Shown here one piece after another: positions 36,201-47,765 of a stretch of DNA of 64,000 nucleotides; the first letter of the stretch is position 1, and every line of letters begins with the position of its first letter. The position numbers were made by a program, and so were the translations under genes. The stretch lies in assembly GCF_000213175.1 (NCBI RefSeq), contig NW_009799099.1, positions 4,280,473-4,344,472 on the forward strand, given 5' to 3'. The notes under the pieces were generated by a model, which worked only from the letters and a program-made list of their open reading frames with translations, was not told the DNA's origin and searched no databases. The DNA comes from Neurospora tetrasperma FGSC 2508 (lineage: Eukaryota > Ascomycota > Sordariomycetes > Sordariales > Sordariaceae).

Positions 36201-36570
36201 TCACCCGAAATTGTTGCAGGGCTTTTTTTTCCTTTTTTTTTTCCTTTTTTAGGGCGCTGAGACAATTGAACAGGGAGGGTGACGAGATGCTAAAGTCCGG
36301 CCTTCTAGAAACCTTGGCCATCGGAAAAGAAGGCATTGGAGTTGAAAAAATAAAAGCCAAAAGGGGAAAGAAGGTGAGCGATCCCCAAGTCCGCGAATCC
36401 CTTCAGCTGTCCGGAACCTGAATGCATCACGCTTATCCCTTCTTTCCCTGCCACCATTTGTTTCAACAATCACGCCCTCCTTCGAACTCAACTCTTTTCA
36501 GTTAACCAAGAGCATAGACTGCCGGAGACAAACATTGAGCGGCCAACTGAACCGCCATCCCCAACATCCT

Positions 36571-36616
36571 GATCGTCCCATGTTTTTCCTTGTCACATGC
36601 ATGACATGGGACGATC
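36571..36616. repeat. Perfect 13-bp inverted repeat with 20-nt spacer
   Basis: Left arm GATCGTCCCATGT (36571-36583) and right arm ACATGGGACGATC (36604-36616) are exact reverse complements. The spacer contains CACATGCATGACA, itself partly palindromic. It could form a hairpin in RNA or be a paired binding site. Confidence 0.75.
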
Positions 36617-39203
36617 CGATCTGGTGTACCTCGAGCTTTTGCTGGGTCCGCCACCCAGATGTGGCGCCAATACATCAGTGACTGCTTTCATCAATCAACC
36701 ATTGTTCCATAGCAATCATATGATGAGATGACAAGCTGCAACACGATGGCTGATGTTGACAAGCCGCGGGAGCTTCTACAATGGCCTTCGAACGAGCTCG
36801 AGCCTGCAAAACCTTTGGCTCATCTTCTAACGGCCCACCAATGCAAATGCTCGTTCGAGTCCAGCAACTATTGTCAAGTGCTCAACGTTCCCTATGCTCT
36901 TACTGATTTCACTCAGATATCTTGCGAACTGTTGCCCAATGTAGCTACTATCTCGGAATTGTGTTCTTTTCTATCACATAATCCATCGCCGTTACCCTGA
37001 TCTGTATGAAGGTTGACCAACACTCAAACGCATCAACATCTTTCCGCCTCTCTGCACTTTGAACGCCTCCAACGATTTTGAAACCTTCCCCACGATTTAC
37101 GCAGTAGCAGCAAGTTCCTTGTGGTGGCCGTCTACTTGATGGGGGGAATGGTCTCGAGTCACCCAATCACCGACTACGTCTTGCTCGAGTCAGCCGCAGG
37201 GTAGTAAACCGTATCTGGGGTAGCTCTCCTTGGCATGTCTGGATCTCCTCTCAGCTCCTGTCCTGGCAATGTCGTCTTGGCACCATCTATCTCTTTATTG
37301 ACATATGATTGCCGTGATGCGATCTCGGTAAGCTGGCAGCCAGATCCCCAGGTCTCTGGACCAACGGGAACTATCCATTGATTGTTGGTTGAAGGCCTGG
37401 AAGCCCCGGCCGTACCCGGTCAACTCCTTGCTATGACCTGCTTGGCGGAGGTCCACCGCTTCCGAGCAAGCCAAACAAACTAATCCCTGGAGCACTTTGG
37501 CTGCACATGATTACGATTTCGGCGCTCAGATTCAACCGATACCATGAGATACCGACAATTTGGTGAAGAATGGTAGCATTCACTAACCCAGGGGCAAGGA
37601 GTTTGGGGGAGGCTGTGGCAGGGTCTTGATTGGGGGTTTGGTTGTCATGGTTGGCTTGTCCGGGGTTTGAGGCTCTTGACGAGTGTCGTTGCTCCGCAGC
37701 CCCACACTCGACCTCCAAGCATGTGCTCGTGATGTGATGTGGGATGGGTAAGAAAGCCAAGACAAGACATGACTCGAACCACCTTACGATGATCGGGACC
37801 GTTTCCACAAACTAAGCATATCTCAACCATACCAAACACCTTGTTTCTTCCCAGCGTTGGCTGATCCCTTCCCCCGGGCTCCCGAGTCATGGCTCCAGAT
37901 TTTTCAGAACACATGTGTGTGTTTTGCCATAATGGGACTTGTTCGGGTCTTGCCTGTAATTCATTTTCCCTTTTCACAAACCTCCGAGTACATGCAAACC
38001 GGACACGCATATGGCAGAGGCCAATGAGGCTGACTGTCGTCAATATCTCATTATACGATTTGGACGATACCAGATACTTTTCGGTTTACCTCTCCGCAAA
38101 TTATATCGTATATCTTGCTTCTCGACCATACGTAAACTTCACATGCGAATCTTTTGACGATATACTGACATCAACCTCATATCGTCAACACGTCGTCATC
38201 ATTCTTTTTGCCAATTTATTGGTTGTCGAGCTATTTTCTTACAATTACAATTCAGAGACCCCCTTTGATTGACTACGTCTCAATCATCATCAAATCAATA
38301 AAAGCAATCACCCATGGTTTGCAGATGCCAATTTCTTACTTTGATCATCTACATGAATTACATGAATGTATTTATATCAATGACAAGGTGGTCCGTATTT
38401 AGCACTTCCATAGCATGCCATCTTCATGTCCGAAACGCATGACCAACAACCCGAAAAACGCAGTGTAAGTAGCCTTGGCAGTTCATGGTGGAGCTCGTTG
38501 ATGTTTCCAATTTCCATAATGTTTCCTTAGACTTCATCGAGCGATGGGGATGGATGCTTGGGCGGCGGCATCGCGGAGGGGAAAGGATGGCGGAGAGTTC
38601 TCCATATAGGTGGTGCCCTCATCATCTCCCATCAATCCGATAAATTCCGCTCTCCGCTTCCCGGGACATGCCCCCGTGGGAAGGCAAATATATTGCGGAG
38701 CATTTCCGCCGCACCGAGAGAGAGAGAGAGAGACTGGGAATACGGTGTTACTCTGTGGTGTACACTACCTACCTAGTCACCGAGAAATATGCGAGCAGCG
38801 AGCGAATGACGAGTGCACGTGTCTCTCCCGATCAATAGCCATGGGCACATTAGGTACGTTTGAAGTTGGCAATTCGAGGAAAAAGGAGCGAAGATGCTAT
38901 GCAAGTTACATGTAACATAAACGCAATTATTTCAGGCGGTACTAGAAATATATTCTCCAGTGAACTTGAGATAGATGGTTTGTGACCACAGTTATGTATA
39001 AGTAGGTATGCTGCGTAGTTGGTAGAAGGCGCCTGTAACATTGAAGGGAAACACAGAGAGAGATGAGAAGTCATTGATTGGTCTAGTGCGAGTCGGGTAG
39101 CTTTTTGCAATCGACCATTTAGTGTAGACGGACTGATGGAGGTGGCGAATTAAAAGTCTCGGTGTCGGAAAAATGAATAGTTAGAATCCGTATCCAACAG
39201 GAG

Positions 39204-39425
39204 AAAAACATTGGAAAAAAAACGGGGGAATAAGAAAACATGAGAAAAAAGAAAGAAAAAAAGGAAAGAAAAAGATACGAAAGCGAGAAACAGCGTTGAC
39301 AAAAGCGTGCGGGAAAAGCACAAGATTGCATTCAAGGGGTAAAAGAGTGAGTGAGAAATAACACTAGGAAAGAGGATTTGAAGAAAAGAAGAAAAAGGAA
39401 AGGAAAGAAAGAAGAGAGACCAGCA
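39204..39425. repeat. Purine-rich low-complexity tract
   Basis: About 220 bp dominated by GAAA/AAAG/GAGA runs on the plus strand. No gene is seen in it. Confidence 0.7.
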
Positions 39426-40274
39426 AGTGAGCAATAACGTTATTGTGTACAAGACCGAGGGACGTGGTAGAAGATAGCAAATCGGTTAAAGAAAAATACT
39501 CATGTCCGAAAACCGGAAACTCCAATTCTATGTCTGAACTCCGTCATTACCTAAAGACTGCCATACACCTCAGGTGACTTCCTGCATGTTCAAACAAGTT
39601 ATACTCGAATGACTGTGCAAGATACTCTGAGAAAAGGGGGACAAAACAACAGGCTCCAAAGAAGTCATTCAATGATGGCTACAGGACATGGATTGAGCAC
39701 AGAGATTGTCTGGTCAGTTTTAGTACGGGACTTACTAGGTCAGTTGACAAACCTTGTTGCTCTCGTGTCGTCTGTATCACCTGTTATCAATGTCACACCT
39801 GGCATAAGTTGGTCTTTTCTGTAGAATCAATTCTTCACCACAGATATCATATCCTTGACCTTTTGAACGAGTTTCTTAATTTATTTTGTTATCTTGAATT
39901 CTATGACATTTGCTTGCATCCTTTGATATATCGCTAATAATTCCCATGCTCCAAGCAGACAAGTTGAACCATATATACCTCTGAACCTGACACTGTCCTC
40001 GCCAGCTCAAACAGATGTCCAGTCCCGTCAGTGACATGTGAAGAGTTGCCACCCCTGAAGAAGCAAGGAAAATATTGTCCCAATGGCTCGGCTGCCAGTA
40101 AGGCCAAGCTATCTTGGCTCCTCTAGTTGCCTTGAAAATGAAAACTACACGTCTTTCGACTAGGAGCCCATAAAGAGGGTGTAAGGATGAGTACCGCTTG
40201 ACAAATAGAAAGACATATAGGCGCAATTGTGAGCAACCCAAAGATGCATCGCGTTATGCTGAGAATTGTAATGC

Positions 40275-43200
40275 TCAGTTTCCTCTGAACAAAAACTGCA
40301 AATCCTCAGGGCTCAGCGAATCCATCGCCGCATCATCAGCGTTAATGGTCGAGTTGATCATATTGGTCTTCTTCTCTTGCAGAAGGACCATACGACTCTC
40401 GACTGAGTCTTCGATGCAAAGTCGGGTGATCATACAAGGTCGGCTCTGACCAATACGGTGACATCTGTCGGCGGATTGCCATTCACTGCGAGCAAGTTAG
40501 TCAGAACGTCTTTCAAGTAACGCCATAAGGGTAAACATACGCGGCTGGGTTCCACCAAGGGTCTACAATGAAAACCCTCGAAGCCTCAGTGAGGTTCAGA
40601 GCGACACCTCCTGCTTTGAGGGACACCAAGAAGCACTCGACGTCCACGTTCGTCATGAAGTGGTTGATCGAAGCCTGGCGTTGGGCTGGAGTCATGCTAC
40701 CGTCAAGCATGACCGTAGTTATACCAGCGCGGCGCAAACGCCACTCAATGAGCTGAAGCATGGTGGTGAACTGGGAGAAGATGATGGACTTATGCGAGGC
40801 GTTATCGGATCGGAGCTTGTGGAGTTCGTGTACCAACAATTCTATTTTGGATGACGAAGTCCAATTCTCCATCTTGATCCGGTTGATAATGGATGACTTC
40901 TTGACCTGCGCCTCGTCCTGCTCGAGCTCTGGCTGCTCCAGGTCGATGGATAGAGGAATGTGGCAAGAAGGGCAGTTCGGGTCCGTAGCCGAATGCACAT
41001 ACGTCTTGACGCAAACACGGCAGAAGTCGTGCTTGCAACGGGAGCGAATGGCATCTTCGGCAGGCTCATCACAGATGCAGCACACGAGCACGTTTTGACC
41101 ACCTTCGCCATTCTTCTTCAGAATCAGATCCGGATGGTCGGCAACCTGTCGCATCTGCATAATGAGTCCAAAAATGTTGGCGTAGTTGTTCAGAAGTACA
41201 CCAGTGGCCACGTATGTGTCGAACTTTCGCTGGCCGCTGGTCATAATGCTGTTTGCAAAATCGTTCTCTACCTCGCCGAAGAACTGACGCTCAACGTTGA
41301 TCTCCTTGACTGGAAGTTCCATTGCGTTGGTGTGGTCCTTCTTCAGTCTCCGTAGCATGATGCGGTCCGTAAGGATCCGAAGCTTCTTAAAGGCCAAAGC
41401 ACCCTCACCTCGGTTTCCAAATTTCTGAATGGGGTTGAGGAGCTCTTGGTTGAACACTGAGACGTGTTGCATGGCGCTGTGGTTGCAGTGCTTGCACCTG
41501 TTGTCATCGTCCATGCCCCATTCAAGGGTCTTGCAAGGGCATCCCCTGCACAGATAGCATGCGAATGGCCGGATATTGAGGAAGCGGATCAGAGAGAAGA
41601 ACTCTCCAATGCGGTTTTGTAATGGCGTACCGCTGAGGCACCAGCGATATGTAACCTTGAGAGCGAAGCATGCCTTGGCCGTCATCGTCGTTCGGCTCTT
41701 GATGCTGTGGTATGATATGTAAGCCGTTATTCGATAGTCAGTATTCGACGATTCAGGACTCACCTATGTGCTTCGTCCAAAATTACTCTATGCCACTCGG
41801 TCTGGTGGACGACGGATTTCTCCTTGTAGAGCCCCTCCTTACGCTTGAAGCCTTTCTCCTGCTTCCGGTACATGGACTCCAAACTGTTGTAAGACATGAT
41901 AATTACATCATAGCTCTTGATGTTCTTAACAGTGAGGTTCTTGGACTTGGAGTTGGTACCGTGAACGACCAGTGTCTTCAGTGTACCGTCAGTGTATGAC
42001 TCAATCTCCGTCATCCACTGCATCAAGGCCACAGGAGGCACAAGAACGAGTGAAGGCTTCTTAGCGGGATAATCTGACATGATCAGGGACACTGCCTGAA
42101 TTGTTTTGCCCTATGATGTGACAAGAAGCAATTAGCACACAGAAACTAAACTGAAATCAAGGAGGAATCCATGACGTACCAGGCCCATCTCGTCGCCGAG
42201 AAGTCCTCCTTTCCACTCTGTCTTTTCCATTGCTGTCATCCAGGCCAACCCTTCAAGCTGGAAAGGCTTCAGCTGTCGTGAAATGGACTTTGGCTGTTCA
42301 GCCCTACCAGCCTTCAAAACGGGCATGTTCTCCAGGTCTTTCCACATCGTCGTGAGTTCGGGGTGTTGCTTCTCGAGACGGAGTCGGTCTTTCTTAACGC
42401 GCCTATTGCTCCGGTACGATCGGTATGCACGCCGGTTGTTCATTTGTGCCCTGATACGATCAAGACCCTCCCCCGCTTCAGCAATATGGGCACCCAAAGT
42501 GGCGTCTTCGTCGTCGTCGCTACCATGAACCGAAGCCTGCAAGTTGGGGGGCAAAAGGAAATCAGGGTCCTCGTCAATGGACACGTAACTGCCAGTACCT
42601 AGAACCGACATTTCGTCTGCCTCGTCTGGAAGCGATAGGACAGAATCGTCGCTATCGTTCTCGTCCTCCAACTCTGGCGGGGGCGCGACCGCCTTTCCTT
42701 TTCCCTTCTGGGCAGCTGAAGGGCGACCCTTACGAAAGCGCTTGCTGAGGAAACGGGCAAGATTTTCGCTATAGTCGCTATAGTTCTCGTCCTCCGACTC
42801 TGGCGGGGGCGCGATCGCCTTTCCTTTACCCTTCTGGGCCGCGGAAGGGCGACCTCCCTGGGCGCTGATATCGCTATCATTATCATCAGATTCAAAGGCC
42901 GACAGAGAATCAAAATCATCATCGTCATCCTGGGAATCGGCAATCAAGTCTTTAGCTGTCCTAAAGCCAAGAACTTGAGTCGAAGACTGTGCAACACCAC
43001 GCCTAGTGGAGTTCCGTGTAGGTGCAGACTGTTTTCCTTTTGCAACGGCGGTAGATTTGCCAGTGGCTTTGGATGACGCCCGGACTGGAGACGAGTTGAG
43101 CCTTCTTGAGCTGCGACGAAGTCCAAGTGCCCTAACATTGGATGTGGCCGCTTCCTCTTCGGAATCTTCCTCTCCGTATTCCTCAGCCTGAAGTTTCCGG

Positions 43201-43914
43201 GCAAGTGTAGCATCAGGGGAATCGTCAAAACCATCATCCTCGCTGTCCGCAATGACCTCCTTCTTGGTCTTGCTGCTCGAGACATTGATGTTCCCCCGAT
43301 GAGAAGACCGCATGCTACGCGGGGTACTGCCCAAATGATCAACTCCGAAAGAGGGTGTCTTAGATGATGATGCTACCTTTGCGTCTTCCTCGTCCTGAAG
43401 CATCCGCGCAAGTTTTGCATCGTGACCATCATCTGAGTCATCTTCCTGGCTGTCTGCCACCATGTTTCTCTTCCGCTTGCTAGCTGTAGCAGAGGTACTA
43501 CTGCGACGCGTTGTTTGCATGGTATGTGAAGCCTTGAGAACAGGTATAGCAACCTCAATCTTAGGCGCGGACTGAGTCGATCTGGTGGACCGTACGTTCT
43601 CCTTGAGTAGAGACGGCGTCGGGGTCGCAGCATGACTGGTAAGCGGCGTAGCATACTCACTACCAGATGTATATGTCGCCGGGGTCGGTACGGAAGACGC
43701 CGTGGCACTAACGGCTGGGGTGGCCGATTTGCGAGGCCGACCACGAGGTTTCTTGATTTCCGCGATGGGTGCTGCTACTGGAATATTGATGTCAGTCTGT
43801 AATCACATTCAAACCATGTGCCAATCTATCTCCAGTTCCAACCGGAAGAGCTTCATTGAAAGACCTACCAACAACCTCGTCGGCCGCAGCCACGGATCTT
43901 CTGGTTCTGACCAT
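40275..43914 (-). CDS. rad16: Rad16: SNF2 ATPase with RING finger, global-genome nucleotide excision repair
   Basis: Partner of Rad7 in the NEF4 complex, which finds UV damage in silent chromatin and ubiquitinates repair factors (family knowledge). Exons are 43869-43914, 42180-43777, 41764-42110, 40541-41704 and 40275-40485, 1,121 aa; all four introns (91, 69, 59, 55 nt) keep frame. Exon 2 opens with an AT-hook ([14 protein letters not shown]), then an acidic Ser/Asp-rich region with repeated [11 protein letters not shown]-like motifs and an in-frame 42-residue duplication. The ATPase core has [18 protein letters not shown]+GKTIQAVSL (across intron 2), VILDEAH and [16 protein letters not shown]. 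Rad16-type cysteine cluster [20 protein letters not shown] lies near 716-735, the [24 protein letters not shown] near 872-911, and the C-terminal lobe ends NPAA+[16 protein letters not shown]. The final [12 protein letters not shown] is family-typical with three extra residues. Divergent from rad7. Confidence 0.96.
42651..42854. repeat. In-frame direct duplication (two 78-bp copies, 126-bp period) in rad16
   Basis: Copies at 42651-42728 and 42777-42854 differ at only a few bases. The period is 42 codons, so the reading frame is kept. Each copy encodes [13 protein letters not shown]-(I/V)-APPPE, a basic patch followed by acidic residues. Confidence 0.85.
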
Positions 43915-44995
43915 CTTCCGTGGTAAAACCAGTTCAACCTATTGAACGAGAAGTCTCAAGTTAGGGTAACACCGAGACGGGGTTGATCAGGTGCTTCTGA
44001 AGTGTGGTTTTTTGATAAAGAGGAGGGTCCTAAATTCAACCAGTATTTGATGGACAAATAAAGGCAAAGTATCGGACTGCGGGGAACGTCCTGAGGAATC
44101 TCGCAAGGTACGAGATTATGCCTGATCGACAAAGTGATAGACAGGCAACAGGTCTTAGGAAAGAAAAAAAAACAGACAATCAGACCACCAATAAACGAGC
44201 GGTGAAATTCGCAGGTGAAAAGAGAATGAACGACGTAACGCCCTGCGCTCCCAGATTTCGAAGCGGATGTGTCCCGAATGAAGTTGAAATGGGCACCTTC
44301 TAACAAGTGTGGTCCGGGAGGAGGTAGCCACACTCAGTGATTCACAGAGGACGGACAGGAAGGATGAAATGGAGATGCAGCGAGATGCAGGAGAACTGAA
44401 ATTTCCCGGCACGTCGACAGAAGTCGAGGCGAATCGCCACTGCTCCTTTCATTCACCGGCAAATTCGAAGGCTTTTCAGCTTTCCCGAGTGGGCGACGCA
44501 GCTTCCACTTTGTGTTACAAAGCAAGAGACATGATCCGTGGCTCCCCCACTGTGGACAAGGAAAGCGCGCGTCGTCTTAACGCGAGGGCACATGACCTTC
44601 CAATGACTTGATTGGTCGAGCTGGTTCCATCCTCAGGCAGAAGCAGCTCTTACAGGGCAGTTCCTCCCTTGGCACGGTGCAGACTGCCTGAAAGAGGCAC
44701 CTTTGTCGCAAACTTTAATGGAATTTGCCCCTCATCACGTCCCGCCACGGGCGTCACTTCCCGTACTGTCGTTGCTGTGCTTCCCCTTCACCTTTCTTTT
44801 GCCCGAAACTTTTTTCCAAACATCGCCCTTCCTGCGTTTGTTTTTGTTTCTTCTTCTGGAGACCTTCATTTGTTTTCGTCGCTCGTCCAGAGTTGTAGAC
44901 ACTTCCATACTGCTCGACTGACAGTTCTCAACACCCCATCGCTATAACCCAGATAGCATCACAGGGAACTTTCGCCGGTGCACGGCCCCGCCAAA
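43915..44995. promoter_or_regulatory. Shared divergent promoter of rad16 and rad7
   Basis: 1,081 bp between the two starts. It contains an inverted CCAAT box (GATTGG near 44612) and pyrimidine-rich leaders toward each gene (TTTCTTTTGCCC near 44790-44850 toward rad7). No coding sequence is convincing. The arrangement would allow joint control of both subunits (inference). Confidence 0.6.
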
Positions 44996-47008
44996 ATGTA
45001 AGTCGTTTGTTGTTGACGATCGATCAGCAAACGACCACTAATGTCACCCACCAGGTCGAGACAGCAGAACAACAGGGCCGGTCGTCAGATTAGGGGACCG
45101 TACGTTCTCACAAATTTTCCCCGAATTTTTATTTGGCGAACAAACATCGAAATGCTGACACTTTTCGCAGTCAATCGGCTCTGACCGATTTCTTGGCCGT
45201 AAGTGATCCAGCTCGGAGACCCCAGTGTTGTCAAAATCCTCACATTTTGCATCTAGTCGCACAATATCTCGGCCAACCAGATTCGTCTTGATGCCGATGC
45301 GCGACGAAGAGCAGCAGAACAGGAGAATGGGGCTAGTAGCTCCTCAAATCAGCAGCAGGTTGCGGAAGACGAAGTGGGAGAGTCATCTACAGTCACAACC
45401 TCTGTTACTGTCACAACCAGGACATCCCGACGAAAGAAGGACCAAAAGGTCATTGACAAGATCAAAGCCAGCAAAACCTACCAGAAGCGGAAGCGAAATG
45501 CAGGCGAGGATGACGCAGATGACGATTTGCTGGACACTTTGCTTCGGGAGCGCGCGCCTTTACCCGGCCAGATGGACAATTGCGCCAACTGCGGGAAGCG
45601 GTTCACTGTCACTGCATACTCACGCAATCATCCCGATGGAGGCTTGCTGTGCAGCCCCTGTGGAAAAGAGATGGATAAAGATGCGCCGCCAAAGAAGAAG
45701 CCAGCCAAGCGGGCTGCTGCCGGTCCGGTAGGGAGACGCCGACAGATCCAAAGCAAAATTCTGGACGGCACATTTCAACTTGGAGCCAAGAGCTTGATGA
45801 CGCTCTGCATTGAGACTCTGGCTAAGAACATTGATCTGGCTGAAGATCTGGGCGATTTGCCTCAGCCCGTCATCGATAAAATCGCCCGGAAGCTCTCGAA
45901 ACATAGACTTCTCAACCCTACAACTCTCAGTCTTTTTTTGCAGCCAACGGCCGATGAGGTCTGCATCTACGACGGCGCCAAGCTTTCCGCCGACGATTAT
46001 ATCCGCATCTTTCAGACCGTACCAGGACTGAAAAGGCTGAAAGCCAGGAACGCCATCCACTTCAAAGACGAAGTCATGGATTTCCTTGTCTCTCGTAAAA
46101 CAGAGCTCGAGGACCTTTACCTGCATGGCTCTAATCTCATTGCCGAAGAGAAATGGCTGGAGTTTCTCCAAAAGAAGGGAAAATCCCTACAATCACTCCG
46201 CGTTTACTGGACGGACAAGCACTTTGGCGACTCTGCTCTGGCCGCCCTTCCCTCTTCATGTCCGTCCTTGGTTCGTCTTAAGGCATGCCACAATCAGAAG
46301 ATCACCGGCGAAGGCGTCAAGCACCTCGCCCAACTCCACCACCTCAAGCACCTGAGCATTGATCTGCGCAATCACGTCCATTCGGATGTATATGTCAACG
46401 TTCTCTCCTCTATCGGTCCTAATCTCGAGACGTTCTCTATCACGCGCGAGATTGAACTGGACAACACTGTCCTGGACGCTATACACAACCACTGTCGCTC
46501 GCTGCAGAAGCTGCGCATAACCGACAGCGAAGTCATGACGGATGAAGGCTTTGCCCGCCTCTTTACCAACTGGGAGAACAAGTGCTTACTGTTTGTTGAC
46601 CTGCAAAAATGTCGACAGGTAGACTCGGCAAACCCGCGCCAAAACCCGGACAACATCGGCTTGTGCGACAGAGGCTTCAAGGCATTGATGGCACATTCCG
46701 GAAGAAAGATCCAGCACCTGAATGTGCACGGGTGCAGACACATCTCAGCAAAAGCCTTTGAGGAGGTCTTCCCTTCGGATGGCAAAAAGGTTTATCCTGA
46801 GTTGAAAAACCTGGAAATCAGCTTTTGTGAGGAGGTAACGGATTTCGTTGTTGGAAGCATTTTCAAGTGCTGTCCCAATCTGCATGAGCTGAATGTGTTT
46901 GGCTGCATGAAGGTGAAGAGTGTGAGGGTACCCAAGGGAAAGATTCTTGTGGGAGTACCGAATGCGCTGGGAATGGTCATCGAGGGTGTTGATGATGACG
47001 AAGAGTGA
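44996..47008 (+). CDS. rad7: Rad7: leucine-rich-repeat subunit of the Rad7-Rad16 repair complex
   Basis: Predicted 608 aa. Exons are 44996-44997, 45055-45099, 45171-45198 and 45257-47008. The first intron (44998-45054, GTAAGT to CCACCAG, branch CACTAAT) splits the start codon AT|G and gives MSRQQNNRAGRQIRGPQSAL. An alternative ATG at 45041 lies within this intron and is in frame (adding MSPTR before SRQQNN), so an unspliced leader would also be translated. Introns 2 and 3 join IRGP to QSALTDFLA and FLA to SHNISANQIRLDADARRRAA. A Cys4 zinc site is at CANC (134-137) and CSPC (157-160). Then comes the Rad7 helical block ILDGTFQLGAKSLMTLCIET and a run of F-box-like leucine-rich repeats to the C-terminus (for example ISFCEEVTDFVVGSIFKCCP). 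Rad7 recruits elongin C and cullin in yeast (knowledge). It sits head to head with rad16. Confidence 0.94.
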
Positions 47009-47765
47009 GTGGCAGCAGTTGTGTGCCTGTGTTTGTCACGCCCCTTCTCCCCATCTCTGCGTTTCTTCGATTTCCACACCCTAGTGGAGCGTCTTTTATC
47101 TTTAGGTATGCTTGGCGTTTTTTGCTGAACTCTAGTTCTTGTGTGCTACATATGTACATTGGGGAGGAGCGGGCGCAGGAATATGAAAATGGTCACCTCG
47201 ATACATCTTTGTTGGGTTAAAATTCATTGTAAACTAATTGCCATCCCTTAACAATTCGGATAGTCAGCTGAAACTGAAGGAAAGGGCCACGCTATCTTCT
47301 CTAGATCAGCCCTTGAGGCTTTGTTTAGATCAGTCTAGAACCGACACCATCAAGTCGAGCAATTACCACTACCCAGTCCTTGTAAGCTAGTTGAGGTTTG
47401 CTTGTAATACGTACGATAATAGTACGCACTTCAAGCAATGCCGGCGACAGCGGTCTCAAGCATTACTGTATACTAACCTACATACTGATCTCCCTGCAAT
47501 GCCACCCACCTGTCAGTCACAAGCACATGCGGTGTACCTACATTTGCGGTCGCACGATATCAATTCTCTACCTCTCAAGTTGAGAAGGGCGCAACCTAAG
47601 GTCGAACAAAACGAAGGGTTGCTCAAAAACAACAGTGTGGAGTCCTTCCCCACATTCTACTCGTCCCGCAGCGGGTCCGCATAACGGGAACGTGTCAGAT
47701 AAAAGAGGTGACCAGGGTGGCCAGCCTAGACCTTACGTAAGCGGGCTACGCTGGTATTACCTCGA
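47009..47765. other. rad7 3' flank and transition to AT-rich block
   Basis: The first ~220 bp should be the rad7 3' UTR. Frames at 47391-47684 have no recognisable product. Near 47760 the base composition drops sharply to AT-rich and CpA-poor sequence, marking the edge of the repeat block. Confidence 0.5.

Larger units (their letters stand above)
33254..40274. promoter_or_regulatory. 7-kb gene-poor interval between malic enzyme and rad16
   Basis: Upstream of malic enzyme (minus) and downstream of rad16 (minus). No reading frame shows a family motif; the frames are short and overlap on both strands. The one at 35846-36421 begins without an ATG and is largely low complexity. Visible landmarks are a perfect 13-bp inverted repeat at 36571-36616, a short GA run at 38716-38732 and a purine-rich tract at 39204-39425. 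Base composition is near that of other intergenic DNA, not RIP-like. Promoter, non-coding RNA or an unrecognised multi-exon gene all remain possible. Confidence 0.4.

Noticed and set aside
35846-36421. 191-codon plus-strand open frame
   Set aside because: It begins without an ATG, contains a T-run-encoded phenylalanine block and a lysine-rich end, and has no recognisable domain.
37755-37800. GGTTCGAGTC on the minus strand, a pol III B-box match
   Set aside because: No A-box at a suitable distance, and the arms do not pair as a T stem.
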